Shown in pieces: positions 16,535 through 25,570 of a DNA stretch of 64,000 nt. Within the stretch, counting starts at the first letter, position 1, and every line of letters begins with the position of its first letter. Source of the DNA: an uncultured Muribaculaceae bacterium (GTDB lineage: Bacteria; Bacteroidota; Bacteroidia; Bacteroidales; Muribaculaceae); contig CAJTPK010000010.1 of NCBI GenBank assembly GCA_910578075.1, positions 3,528 to 67,527 on the forward strand, in the 5' to 3' direction. The position numbers and the translations under genes are program-made. The notes beneath the pieces were generated by a model that did no database searches, was not told where the DNA came from, and was given only the letters and a program-made list of their open reading frames with translations.

Positions 16535-17401
16535 TTAGTCGGTGGTTTGCGAGGAGTCTGTGGCAGGTGCCTTGTCAATCAGGTCGAGGAACTGGTCGAG
16601 TTTCGGGGTGATGATGATCTCCGTGCGGCGGTTTTCCTGACGACCGGCGGCTGTGGCGTTGGTGGCTATCGGGTTGTATTCACCCCTTCCGGCTGCCGAC
16701 AGACGCGACGGATCGATTCCGAAGTCATTCTGCAATGCCTGAACCACTGACGAGGCACGCAGTGCCGAGAGATCCCAGTTGTTGCGGATATTGGTGCGCG
16801 AGATAGGAACGTTGTCGGTATTACCCTCGATCAGCACGTCGTAATCCTTATAATCCTTGATGATCTTGGCTATCTTGCCGAGGATATCCATAGCGGCTGG
16901 CGAGATATCATAGCTTCCACTCTTGTAAAGCATGTTGTCGGCAAGCGAGATATAGACAACTCCCTTCAGCACTTTCACATCCACATCCTTAAGCTCGTCC
17001 GTGTTGAGCGAACGGGTAAGGTTGTTTGTCAGCACCATATTCAGCGAATCCGATTTAGACTTCGCCTCAACAAGCTGCTTGATATATTTATTTGAGGCAT
17101 TGATCTCATCCACGAGTTTGGAGATATTCACGCTACCCTGATGGTTGTTGGCCATCGCCTGATCCAGAGAACCCTTGATGGCGTTGTATGCCTCCTTCAG
17201 ATCCCCGTTCTGCGACTTGAGATCCTTTATCATCTGCTCCATGCTGCGCGTATTGGCGTTGCATTCAATCAGACCGTCATTCGCAGTGCGGTATTTCTCC
17301 GCCAACTGGTCATACTTCTTGTTGGTAACACAGCTACCCATCGAAAGAACGAGGGCTGCGGCGCCGGCAACTAACCCGGCTATCGACAATGTGCTTTTCA
17401 T
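16535..17401 (-). CDS. OmpA family lipoprotein
   Basis: 288 aa from the ATG at 17401, which gives a lipoprotein signal (MKSTLSIAGLVAGAAALVLSMGSC, acylated Cys 24). A coiled-coil region (~30-140) leads to a C-terminal OmpA/MotB domain with GNTDNVPIS...NNWDLSALRA and ENRRTEIIITP, which binds peptidoglycan. It probably tethers the outer membrane to the cell wall. It lies downstream of the susCDEF operon behind a strong hairpin, so it is probably a separate unit. Confidence 0.9.
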   Translation of the reverse strand: MKSTLSIAGLVAGAAALVLSMGSCVTNKKYDQLAEKYRTANDGLIECNANTRSMEQMIKDLKSQNGDLKEAYNAIKGSLDQAMANNHQGSVNISKLVDEINASNKYIKQLVEAKSKSDSLNMVLTNNLTRSLNTDELKDVDVKVLKGVVYISLADNMLYKSGSYDISPAAMDILGKIAKIIKDYKDYDVLIEGNTDNVPISRTNIRNNWDLSALRASSVVQALQNDFGIDPSRLSAAGRGEYNPIATNATAAGRQENRRTEIIITPKLDQFLDLIDKAPATDSSQTTD

Positions 17402-17524
17402 AATCTTAATCTTTAGATGAATAAATTGCGGAAAGATACTGCCTGCGCAAACCGGCATATCATATTACGCTTATTATTATAATCATCTCACATGCCGTAA
17501 GGTTCATCATGACAGCTCTAATGC

Positions 17525-17559
17525 AAGCGGGGCACCTCTGATGTCAGAAGTGCCCCGCT
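17525..17559 (-). terminator. Hairpin after the susCDEF operon
   Basis: AGCGGGGCAC and GTGCCCCGCT, separated by 15 bases that also pair in part, form a very stable hairpin 26 bases beyond the susF-like stop. A U run is lacking, so it may act as a weak terminator or as an mRNA 3'-end stabiliser. Confidence 0.6.
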
Positions 17560-17585
17560 GATTATGGGTTATATCCGGTTAAGGA

Positions 17586-18941
17586 TTATTTTGCAGTGAG
17601 AGTGCAGGTGTAAGGCACCTTGGTCATGTCAAGAACAACATCGTATGTTCCTGCAGAGACGGGGATATTGTCACCGTCAGAAACGAGCTTATCCATGCTG
17701 CCACCAAGGTTGGCATCCCAACCACCGTTGAAACGGAACTTGAAGTCTGTGTCACCATCAGCTTTCATTGTGCCGGTCCATACAAGACCATCGGAAGAGG
17801 AAGTCATGACAATATCATTATCCCAGTTACCGTTGAGTCCTATAATACCTACAGACTTCACAAGAAGCAGTGATATGGAAAGCGCGTTGAGATTTGCCTT
17901 AACGAAATAGAGTCCGGCAGGCTCTGTCACGATATTGTCACCGTTAGGAGTGAGCACACCGCCATTGAGACCCCAGTTCATGCTCCAGTCGGTTGATGCA
18001 TCGAGTTTAAACTCACCCTTTGCTTCTCCGTCAGCACCGGTGCGTGTCACACCAAAATAGTCTGCATAGTTGACAGTGTAGAGCTGCATACTGTTTGCCT
18101 GGTTCCAGCCATTGCCTGTACCCGGAGTGTAAAGCACCTCATAAGCGAATGTCAGAGTGAATGTTTTCTTCAGCATATCAGCAACGAGACGATATCTACC
18201 CGGAGCGGTGATAGTGCCCTTTGCACCAAGCACGAGCTTGTCGCCCTGAGGACCCCAGCATTTAGCCGGATCCGGAGCGGACTCCTGGCTCTGGGGAACA
18301 ATCATCCATTCGAAACCTGCCTGAGCTTGCGCTGAGGACACTTCGAATACGGAGATAAAGTTATTGTCTACATAAGCGTGAAGATCACTGTGATCCATCT
18401 TCTGGCTTTCTGTTCCACCAAGGAAATATGCGCTCTCGATATCGAGTTTTGCATCAACAGGAAGAACATTCACCTGCTTTTTCAGATAATAGAAATTTTC
18501 ACCGCCGAGGCGTGACTGCTGTGTGCCAACGTTTGCATAAACCTCAACACCCATCCAGGGTTTAACCACTTCCGGAGTGATGTTGTAGAAATCAACAATC
18601 ACATCCTCGAGATCATCAGATGATATTTTGCCGTTATTTACGGCAACAATCTGTTTACCCGACATATCCTCAGACTTTGCCACAGCGAGCTTCATAGTGA
18701 AAGTTGTTCCCTCCGGGAATCCTTCAACTCCTGCGACAGAAGCTATATCGATAGTCTGACCGACAGTGTTTTCAAGATCAATGGTGGCGTTATAAGCAGA
18801 CGATGCAGTGAGAGTAAGACCATTTGCCTCTGCAATCGTCTCCTGCTCGTTTACCTGCTGAATGCCAAGGTCGCTCTTGTCATCGCAAGCTGAGAAACCC
18901 AAAGCTAACGCTGATAGCAGAAATATACTGTATTTTTTCAT
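17586..18941 (-). CDS. SusF-like outer-membrane starch-binding lipoprotein
   Basis: 451 aa with a lipoprotein signal (MKKYSIFLLSALALGFSACDD, Cys 19). It is made of repeated beta-sandwich modules. The last ~100 residues (VGIIGLNGNWDNDIVMTSS..., FKFRFNGGWDANLGG) match the carbohydrate-binding modules of SusE/SusF. It should sit on the outer membrane surface and hold alpha-glucan near the SusCD transporter. It is the last gene of the operon, 23 bases after the susE-like gene. Confidence 0.85.
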   Translation of the reverse strand: MKKYSIFLLSALALGFSACDDKSDLGIQQVNEQETIAEANGLTLTASSAYNATIDLENTVGQTIDIASVAGVEGFPEGTTFTMKLAVAKSEDMSGKQIVAVNNGKISSDDLEDVIVDFYNITPEVVKPWMGVEVYANVGTQQSRLGGENFYYLKKQVNVLPVDAKLDIESAYFLGGTESQKMDHSDLHAYVDNNFISVFEVSSAQAQAGFEWMIVPQSQESAPDPAKCWGPQGDKLVLGAKGTITAPGRYRLVADMLKKTFTLTFAYEVLYTPGTGNGWNQANSMQLYTVNYADYFGVTRTGADGEAKGEFKLDASTDWSMNWGLNGGVLTPNGDNIVTEPAGLYFVKANLNALSISLLLVKSVGIIGLNGNWDNDIVMTSSSDGLVWTGTMKADGDTDFKFRFNGGWDANLGGSMDKLVSDGDNIPVSAGTYDVVLDMTKVPYTCTLTAK

Positions 18942-18964
18942 CTTTTCTTTAGTTTTTGGAATTC

Positions 18965-20251
18965 TTATTCAGCTTTCTCTATATTGATGGTGTTGGAGTT
19001 GGCATCATAGGTAAAATTAACCTTCCCACCTTGCCAGCTACTGATCGTCCAGTTTGCCTGAGAATCCTTCTTGCAATTTCCCATGAAAGGAAGGGCGATC
19101 TCCGGATTACCGGAACCCTCTGCACCGATTGAGTTGGCTGCCCAGTCTCCAAGAGCGGTATAGATGCGGAGCATGAACTTGCCTGCGGGAATATCCCAGG
19201 TGCCTTTATAGATGTTGGATCCACCGGGGTTTTCTTCAAGATACATCTTGTCGTTGGTAATATCCCATCCACTGCAGTCACCGATGATATAGACACGTTT
19301 ACCCGCAGCTTTCTGCATCTTGATGGTCATATTCTTAAGGTCAATTGTAATCTCAAGGTTACCACCGGTCCAATCCGCGATACACCAGTTTCCTGCACCG
19401 AGTTTATCTCCTTTCTTCTTGCCGGCAGATACAGGTCCTTCATATACCCCGTCTGTCAGTTCGATATTCTTAGTATCGTTACCATATGAACCATCGAATG
19501 AGCCTACAGAACCGGTATCCCAATCGCCAAGTTCACTATAGAAGCGGAACTGGAATTGACCTGCAGGTATAAAGAGATTTCCGGAGAAGATCTTAGTGCC
19601 GATGCCTGTCTCTTCAAGATACATCGTGCCTGAATTGATATCCCATTCCTGCGGAGCACCTATCAGGTAAAGCTTACCAGGTTCTGTCACAGGTATGTAA
19701 GATGACACATTGATATTGATTGGGTTCGACCATATCGCGCTTTGAGGAGCGTTGGCGACAGCGGCGTGAACACGCACAGCCACCGGAACGGTCTCATGAT
19801 TGTAATTGTCAAGATCGAAACCATAGAGGGAGTTCACACCAGCACAGAAGATCTCACCGGGGATGGTAATCTGTGCGGAAGATGAGATTGTCTCGAGTGT
19901 GAAAGCCAAAGGAAGCTCGTCTGAGCCGAGAATCTCATTGTCGGCATCAGTATCCCCTGTTTTCTCTGCGGCATCCCAAGCAGCAAAATCTGCCTCGCTC
20001 TTTGCGATCTGCACCTGATAATCAGGGGTTGTACCCAAGCCATAGTTAGGCTGGCTAACGGTGAAGGTTATATCGTTGAGATTCTTATAATTCTCGTCAT
20101 CGCGGAAGATATATGTCTGGTCAGCCATCGCCGGAGTATTGAGCACAAACTCCGTAGGCACCTCCAGACGAGGCTGGGTGTCATCCTTACAGCCTGTCAC
20201 ACCGAGACCGAGCGACATTGCGAGCAATGCGAATAATGATATCTTTTTCAT
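18965..20251 (-). CDS. SusE-like outer-membrane starch-binding lipoprotein
   Basis: 428 aa, lipoprotein signal ending VTGCKDD (Cys 21). The N-terminal ~130 residues (EFVLNTPAMADQTYIF..., NDITFTVSQPNYGLGTTPDYQVQI) match the SusE N-terminal domain. Two similar modules follow (~195-320 and ~325-428), each with a YLIGAPQEWDI or VYIIGDCSGWDI strand and an aromatic-rich binding face. This module count, together with the SusF-like partner, points to starch or another alpha-glucan rather than a general SusCD locus. Confidence 0.88.
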   Translation of the reverse strand: MKKISLFALLAMSLGLGVTGCKDDTQPRLEVPTEFVLNTPAMADQTYIFRDDENYKNLNDITFTVSQPNYGLGTTPDYQVQIAKSEADFAAWDAAEKTGDTDADNEILGSDELPLAFTLETISSSAQITIPGEIFCAGVNSLYGFDLDNYNHETVPVAVRVHAAVANAPQSAIWSNPININVSSYIPVTEPGKLYLIGAPQEWDINSGTMYLEETGIGTKIFSGNLFIPAGQFQFRFYSELGDWDTGSVGSFDGSYGNDTKNIELTDGVYEGPVSAGKKKGDKLGAGNWCIADWTGGNLEITIDLKNMTIKMQKAAGKRVYIIGDCSGWDITNDKMYLEENPGGSNIYKGTWDIPAGKFMLRIYTALGDWAANSIGAEGSGNPEIALPFMGNCKKDSQANWTISSWQGGKVNFTYDANSNTINIEKAE

Positions 20252-20272
20252 TTGATTTCAGTTGTTTGAGTG

Positions 20273-22051
20273 TTATTTTACATAACCCGGATTCTGCTGG
20301 TATGTTCCGGCTGCATAAGATGCTACAATCGCACTCGGAATCGGATAAACGTTCATGTAGTCAGCGATAGCAGTACCGGTGGCTGTTCCGTTCTTCCAGT
20401 TCCAGTTATAGGCGTTACCGGCGAATTTACCGTTACGCACAAGGTCGGTGCGGCGGAGATTCTCCCAGTAAAGCTCGCGTGCGCGCTCGTTGAGCACATC
20501 GTCGGCTGTCATATTCTGCACGTTGCCGAGACCTGCACGGTTACGCACCCAGTTGAGGTAATCCTGACCGGTAGCCACAGAACCTACGCCATGAAGCGAA
20601 GCCTCTGCCGCCATCAGATATACATCGGCGAGACGGATAAGTGGAAGGTCTGTATCGCAGAAGTTGAAGTTGGCGTCAACCTGCATCATATTGTTGGGGG
20701 CGATTCTCTTAAGACCGTTCTCAGGATCGTTGAAACGATAGTATGTGCCATTAGCACCTGCCTTGACGTTGGTGAACTTGATAGGCAGATAACCGTCCGT
20801 GAATTTGGAGATAGTGGTGTTATTGATGCTGTAACCTGCCTCTTCTGTAAGCCAGAGATAAGCACGACCATCGGCATTCAGGTCAAACAGCTGTGAGAAC
20901 TGTGTGCGGGCATGCATACAAGCCCATGCTGACTGAAGACCATACCATGTCTTGTTGCAGAAACCTTTGTCAAGAGCCTTGTCACCAAAGTCACCGATCA
21001 CACCCATGATAAGGAAGTCAGAACCACCGTAGCTCTGGGTATCCATGTTATCGTAGGGAAGACCCATCAGAATCTCATTGTTGCCTGCGGCAGCCTTACC
21101 CGGCATGAACATATCGTTTGTGGCACCGAAGAGCGCGAGATAATCGGGTGAAAGACCATGGTTGGCATTGATGTTATGGTCAGCGATAATCTGCTGACAC
21201 ATATCCCAGCATTTCTTCCAACCGGCTGTAGAAGCACCATCGGTAAATACCTGCTCATTCAGATAGAAACGGGCGAGAAGACCGCGGACAGCATCCTTGC
21301 CGATACGTCCGTAGACCGGAGTATGGTTTGCAGGCCAGTTAGCGAGAACATCCTCGAGGTCAGCCACTACTTTATTATAAAGAGCGGCGCGGCTCTCAGC
21401 CTGAGGAGGAATTTCACCATAAGGTATAGAATTACCCTGATCATCAACATCCCATGCTACAGCAGCGCGACCGAAGAAGTCGATCACCTGGAAATATGAA
21501 TACGCACGAAGCGTACGGACCTCACGGCAGAACTGAGCGATCTCCTCAGTCATAGGTTTGCCGGAAGGGGATGTAAGCTGCGCGGGATCAATATTCCAGT
21601 CACCGAGGCTACGCATATTGCGAAGGAAGTCGTTGCAGAGTGCGATATGGGTGTAGAAACGGCTGTATGCAAGGTTGAGCACAGGGTTGTCGGAACCCCA
21701 TGTAGCCTTCACAAGCTCCTCTACACCGGCATCGGAGAAATAGATCCATGCTGCCTCGTCTGTGGGGAACTCATTGAGCATGAAAATCGCACGGGAATAG
21801 CAGGACATACCGGCATCGGGGCTGGTGATATCGGAAGAACCTGCACCACCCTGACCGGAGATTGTCATTCCGGCATAGCAGTTTGCTGCAAGACCGGCGA
21901 TATATTGAACGGGATCGTCGACAAACTGTCCCGAGGTGACTGTGGAAGGATCCTTGGGCTCCTGATCCAAATCACCCACGCAGGAAGTGAACGCGCCTAC
22001 TGAGGCGAACATCAGTGAACCTGCGATGAATTTATTTATCATTGATTTCAT
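20273..22051 (-). CDS. SusD/RagB family nutrient-binding lipoprotein
   Basis: 592 aa. The signal peptide carries a lipobox (GAFTSCVGD). The TPR-like SusD core is visible as LAYSRFYTHIALCNDFLRNM, FCREVRTLRAYSYFQVIDFFGRAAVAW, LARFYLNEQVF and, near the C terminus, LIRLADVYLMAAEASL and LNERARELYWENLRRTDLVR. It caps the SusC barrel and delivers oligosaccharide to it. It lies 29 bases downstream of susC-like and 21 bases upstream of susE-like. Confidence 0.95.
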   Translation of the reverse strand: MKSMINKFIAGSLMFASVGAFTSCVGDLDQEPKDPSTVTSGQFVDDPVQYIAGLAANCYAGMTISGQGGAGSSDITSPDAGMSCYSRAIFMLNEFPTDEAAWIYFSDAGVEELVKATWGSDNPVLNLAYSRFYTHIALCNDFLRNMRSLGDWNIDPAQLTSPSGKPMTEEIAQFCREVRTLRAYSYFQVIDFFGRAAVAWDVDDQGNSIPYGEIPPQAESRAALYNKVVADLEDVLANWPANHTPVYGRIGKDAVRGLLARFYLNEQVFTDGASTAGWKKCWDMCQQIIADHNINANHGLSPDYLALFGATNDMFMPGKAAAGNNEILMGLPYDNMDTQSYGGSDFLIMGVIGDFGDKALDKGFCNKTWYGLQSAWACMHARTQFSQLFDLNADGRAYLWLTEEAGYSINNTTISKFTDGYLPIKFTNVKAGANGTYYRFNDPENGLKRIAPNNMMQVDANFNFCDTDLPLIRLADVYLMAAEASLHGVGSVATGQDYLNWVRNRAGLGNVQNMTADDVLNERARELYWENLRRTDLVRNGKFAGNAYNWNWKNGTATGTAIADYMNVYPIPSAIVASYAAGTYQQNPGYVK

Positions 22052-22080
22052 AAATGTCTATTTTGCTGATGATTCAGATT

Positions 22081-25000
22081 TTAGAATGTTGCGATAAGAC
22101 CAACGGTGTAGCTGACCGGACGCGGATAGGTAGAGTTGTCGATACCATCGTTGATTTCCGGGTCGATACCTTTGTACTTGGTGATTACAAACGGATTCTG
22201 CACCGCACCGTAGAGACGGAGACGGAGAGCGTTGAAGAGGTTGGGCCATGTGTAGCCGACAGTGATATTGTCGCAGCGTACGAAACCTGCGTTACGCAGA
22301 TAGTAATCAGAGCGATACTGCTGGCTGTTGAAATAAACGTCATTCTCAACCATATTCATCAGACGGCCGTTGACAGCAACGTTGTCGAAGAATGTGCGTT
22401 TCGCCATCACGTTGTTATATACATAGTTGCCGATGTTTGCACGAAGAGCGAAAGATACATCCCATCCCTTGAAAGAGAATGTGTTGTTCCAGCTCATAGT
22501 CACCTTGGGATCCGGGCTATGTTTGATCACACGGTCATCATCGTTGATCACGCCGTCACCGTTCTGGTCAACATAAGCGCCTTCGATCGGCTTGCCATTC
22601 TGGTCATAGATCTGCTCAAGGAGCCAGAAAGATCTTGCGGGATGACCCACTGCGTGAACCTGACCCTGAAGACCGGTTGAGCCGATACCACCGAGCTGAA
22701 CGAGCTCACCCTGCACAAGCTTTGTGATCTTGTTCTGGTTCCATGCAACGTTGAATCCTGTGTTCCAAGTGAAGTCCTCGTTGTCAATGATGCGGGCACC
22801 GATTGTTGCCTCGACACCGATATTACGGAGAGCACCGATATTCTGGATAACGCTGTTTGTTGTCATAGCACCCGGGGGGAATGTAACCTGCGCGAGAAGA
22901 TCCTTGGATTCGCGGAGATACCAGTCGAGGGCTACGGTCAGGCGGTTGTTCCACCATCCCATGTCAAGACCGACGTTCCATGTGGTTGTTGTCTCCCATT
23001 TGAGGTTCTTGTTGTAAGCTGCGGGATAATAGGTGCTCATGAACTGACCATACGCACCTGTGTACATATTGGGGTAATAAGAACCGCCGTAGAATGTCGA
23101 GGCTGTATAGGTAGGCATATAATCGAAATAGCCACCTACAGCCTGCTGACCGGTCTGACCCCATCCGAGACGGAGCTTGAACTCATTCATTGTCTCCGAG
23201 ACTTTCTGCATGAAAGGCATGTTGGTGAGCTTCCATCCGAGAGCAACAGAGGGGAAGAGAGCCCAACGGTTATCTTTGGAGAAACGTGATGTTCCGTCGT
23301 CACGGAGTGTGAATGTGAGAAGATATGTATCCTTGAAAGAGTAGTTCAGACGACCGAAGAATGAAACGAGAACCAGATTACCTGAATTCCAGTCATTGTT
23401 GGGGTTTGTGTTGAACTCGGAGTAGTTGTAAGGAAGACCGATGTTAGCCTCTGTAGCGGGGTTCACGATAAGACCACCCGCATCGTTGGGCAGAAGGAAT
23501 CCGGCTGTTGTGTATCTCTCCTGCTTCCAGCCGTGAGCGTCGAAACGCTGGTAGGAATAACCTGCCATCACATCAAGATTAGACTGGATCGCCTCGAATT
23601 CCTTCTTATAGTTAAGATAGAAATCAAGGAGGGTGTTGCGGCGGAGCTCATAGCTCTGTGTGTAGTAGCCGGCACCGTTCTTGTCGTAGGAGTTCCAAGC
23701 GGTCGGAGTGTTCTGACCGAGAAGGATTGTATTGGTAGCCTTGCTCACATCATAACCGAGGTTGAGGTTGAGGTGAAGCTCGGGGAGGAAATGGAGGGCA
23801 TAGTCAAGCTGAAGGTTACCGTTCGAACGATAGATGTCAGCAGTGTTGTCCTTGTCAGTTGCCTGAGCAAGAGGGTTGATTGTTCCCTGGTCGTTCCAGT
23901 TAAGACCTGAAAGGTTGGAGCTGAAACCGTTGTAGTAGTAAGGGAAGAGAGCACCCTGCTGTGTGGGGATATTGCTGTATACGGGACGGGTCGGGTCTGC
24001 ATCGATAGCATTTCCTGTGCAACCCTCGTCGGTGAAGCGGTTACGCAGATAGTAACCTTTCACATTGGCGTAAACCTTGAGTTTGCCGTCGAAGAATTCC
24101 GGAGTAAGGTTGAAGCCGGCGGTAACACGCTGCATCTGGCTATCCTTGAGGATACCGTTGTTCATTGTGTAGGATGCAGCCACGCGGTAGGGAAGGAATC
24201 CAGCCTTGCCACCAACTGAGAGATTGTAATCATGAGAGAATGATGTGCGGAGCACCTCTTTCTGCCAGTCTGTGTCAACACCGAGATATTGTCCAGTCAC
24301 ATCCTTGTCGCCACCCATATAAAGCATACCTGCCTGCTCGGAGTTAGCTCCGAAATGGTCGCGTACAATGTTTGCGAATTTGGGACCATTGAGCACATCC
24401 CATGTCTTGCGGGCATGGTTCACTGTAACGTTGGCGGAGAAGTTAACCTGAGGTTTACCGCTCTTACCTTTCTTTGTTGTAATGATGATGACACCGTTGG
24501 AAGCTCGCGAACCGTAGATGGCTGTTGCGGAAGCATCCTTAAGGATAGTCATAGACTCGATGTTGTCAGGGGAGATCATCGCCAGCGGGTTAGCCATACC
24601 GTTCACTCCATCGTTGCTCAAAGGCACACCGTCGAGCACGATCAGAGGGTCGTTGGATGCATTCAGAGACGCACCACCGCGGATACGGATTGTAGCGCCG
24701 CCTTCAGGGCTACCACCATTGGATGTCACGACAACACCCGGACTTGCACCTGTCAGAAGATCCTGCGCAGAAGTGGAAATGTTGGCATCCACCTCGCTCG
24801 GATTGATGACAGCCACAGAACCGGTGGCATCAGATTTTTTTACCGAACCGTAACCGATAACTACGGTCTCGGCAAGCATCGTGGCATTCTGCTTCAACAC
24901 GATGTTGAGGTGTTTCTGACCATTGACGGGCACTTCCATCGGATCGTAGCCTACGTAGGTCACAACCAGAATGGCATTCGCCGGAACATTGATGGTAAAA

Positions 25001-25197
25001 TTACCGTCAATGTCGGCTGAGGCACCGTTTGCGGTGCCTTTCTCCATAATGGTGGCACCAATCAGGTCTTCGCCCTGCTCATCAGCCACGTGTCCGGTGA
25101 CAGTGATCTTCTGAGCCAGCGAGGGAAGCGCAAGTGTCAACAGCATGGCCATTGTCACCCAAAACTTCCTGTTTAGCTGAAAACAGTTGTTCTTCAT
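22081..25197 (-). CDS. SusC/RagA family TonB-linked outer-membrane transporter
   Basis: 1038 aa. Signal peptide (ends ALPSLAQ), a carboxypeptidase-regulatory-like domain (~28-110, ITVTGHVADEQGEDLIGATI), a TonB box and plug region (LAETVVIGYGSVKKSDATGSV; ATAIYGSRASNGVIIITTKKG) and a 22-strand-type barrel ending in the aromatic VGLIATF. There is no STN domain, so it does not signal to an ECF sigma factor. It imports oligosaccharides with SusD. It is first in the susCDEF operon, behind a ~270-base leader with two perfect palindromes. Confidence 0.95.
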   Translation of the reverse strand: MKNNCFQLNRKFWVTMAMLLTLALPSLAQKITVTGHVADEQGEDLIGATIMEKGTANGASADIDGNFTINVPANAILVVTYVGYDPMEVPVNGQKHLNIVLKQNATMLAETVVIGYGSVKKSDATGSVAVINPSEVDANISTSAQDLLTGASPGVVVTSNGGSPEGGATIRIRGGASLNASNDPLIVLDGVPLSNDGVNGMANPLAMISPDNIESMTILKDASATAIYGSRASNGVIIITTKKGKSGKPQVNFSANVTVNHARKTWDVLNGPKFANIVRDHFGANSEQAGMLYMGGDKDVTGQYLGVDTDWQKEVLRTSFSHDYNLSVGGKAGFLPYRVAASYTMNNGILKDSQMQRVTAGFNLTPEFFDGKLKVYANVKGYYLRNRFTDEGCTGNAIDADPTRPVYSNIPTQQGALFPYYYNGFSSNLSGLNWNDQGTINPLAQATDKDNTADIYRSNGNLQLDYALHFLPELHLNLNLGYDVSKATNTILLGQNTPTAWNSYDKNGAGYYTQSYELRRNTLLDFYLNYKKEFEAIQSNLDVMAGYSYQRFDAHGWKQERYTTAGFLLPNDAGGLIVNPATEANIGLPYNYSEFNTNPNNDWNSGNLVLVSFFGRLNYSFKDTYLLTFTLRDDGTSRFSKDNRWALFPSVALGWKLTNMPFMQKVSETMNEFKLRLGWGQTGQQAVGGYFDYMPTYTASTFYGGSYYPNMYTGAYGQFMSTYYPAAYNKNLKWETTTTWNVGLDMGWWNNRLTVALDWYLRESKDLLAQVTFPPGAMTTNSVIQNIGALRNIGVEATIGARIIDNEDFTWNTGFNVAWNQNKITKLVQGELVQLGGIGSTGLQGQVHAVGHPARSFWLLEQIYDQNGKPIEGAYVDQNGDGVINDDDRVIKHSPDPKVTMSWNNTFSFKGWDVSFALRANIGNYVYNNVMAKRTFFDNVAVNGRLMNMVENDVYFNSQQYRSDYYLRNAGFVRCDNITVGYTWPNLFNALRLRLYGAVQNPFVITKYKGIDPEINDGIDNSTYPRPVSYTVGLIATF

Positions 25198-25312
25198 GTA
25201 AGAATGAATTTAGTTTTACATTGGGTTATTAAATTTATCTTTTCTTTTCTCTAATCTACTTCAACCGGGCGCATTCTCTTATGCGGCCCTACATTTAGCC
25301 TGACAGGGAGAG

Positions 25313-25358
25313 ATTTTATATGTTGGCATGCCAACATATAAAATGCTGCATATGCAGC
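25313..25358. promoter_or_regulatory. Two adjacent perfect palindromes in the susC leader
   Basis: Bases 25313-25344 form a 32-bp perfect palindrome centred on GGCATGCC. It is followed at once by a 14-bp perfect palindrome GCTGCATATGCAGC (25345-25358). They lie 116 bases upstream of the susC-like start and inside the predicted transcript. They could be an operator for a dimeric regulator or form stable mRNA hairpins. The rest of 25198-25570 is A/T-rich with no gene. Confidence 0.7.
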
Positions 25359-25467
25359 TGCAAGACCATGAAATCAAAAGTCAATTCTTTGTCTTAATTT
25401 CGGTTAACGAGTCTCATGGCGATATTACTGCTTAGGACGGTATAAGCCCAAATACACAAAGCATTGG

Positions 25468-25475
25468 CAAAAATA
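25468..25475 (-). promoter_or_regulatory. -7 box of the susCDEF operon
   Basis: On the minus strand 25475-25468 reads TATTTTTG (TAnnTTTG). Transcription would begin near 25460, giving a leader of about 260 bases. No clear -33 TTTG is present, which would fit an activator-dependent promoter. Confidence 0.45.
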
Positions 25476-25570
25476 CGGATTTTATGCGTTTTTTCATATT
25501 CCTAAATCAAATTTAACAATTTCAAATCTAAAATTTAACATATTTTAATATTTGAAATATCAATTTGATT

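Noticed and set aside
20270..22680. Plus-strand open frames of ~110-210 aa opposite the susD- and susC-like genes
   Set aside because: They are antisense to well-supported genes and show Val/Ile/His-rich composition typical of reverse-frame translation.
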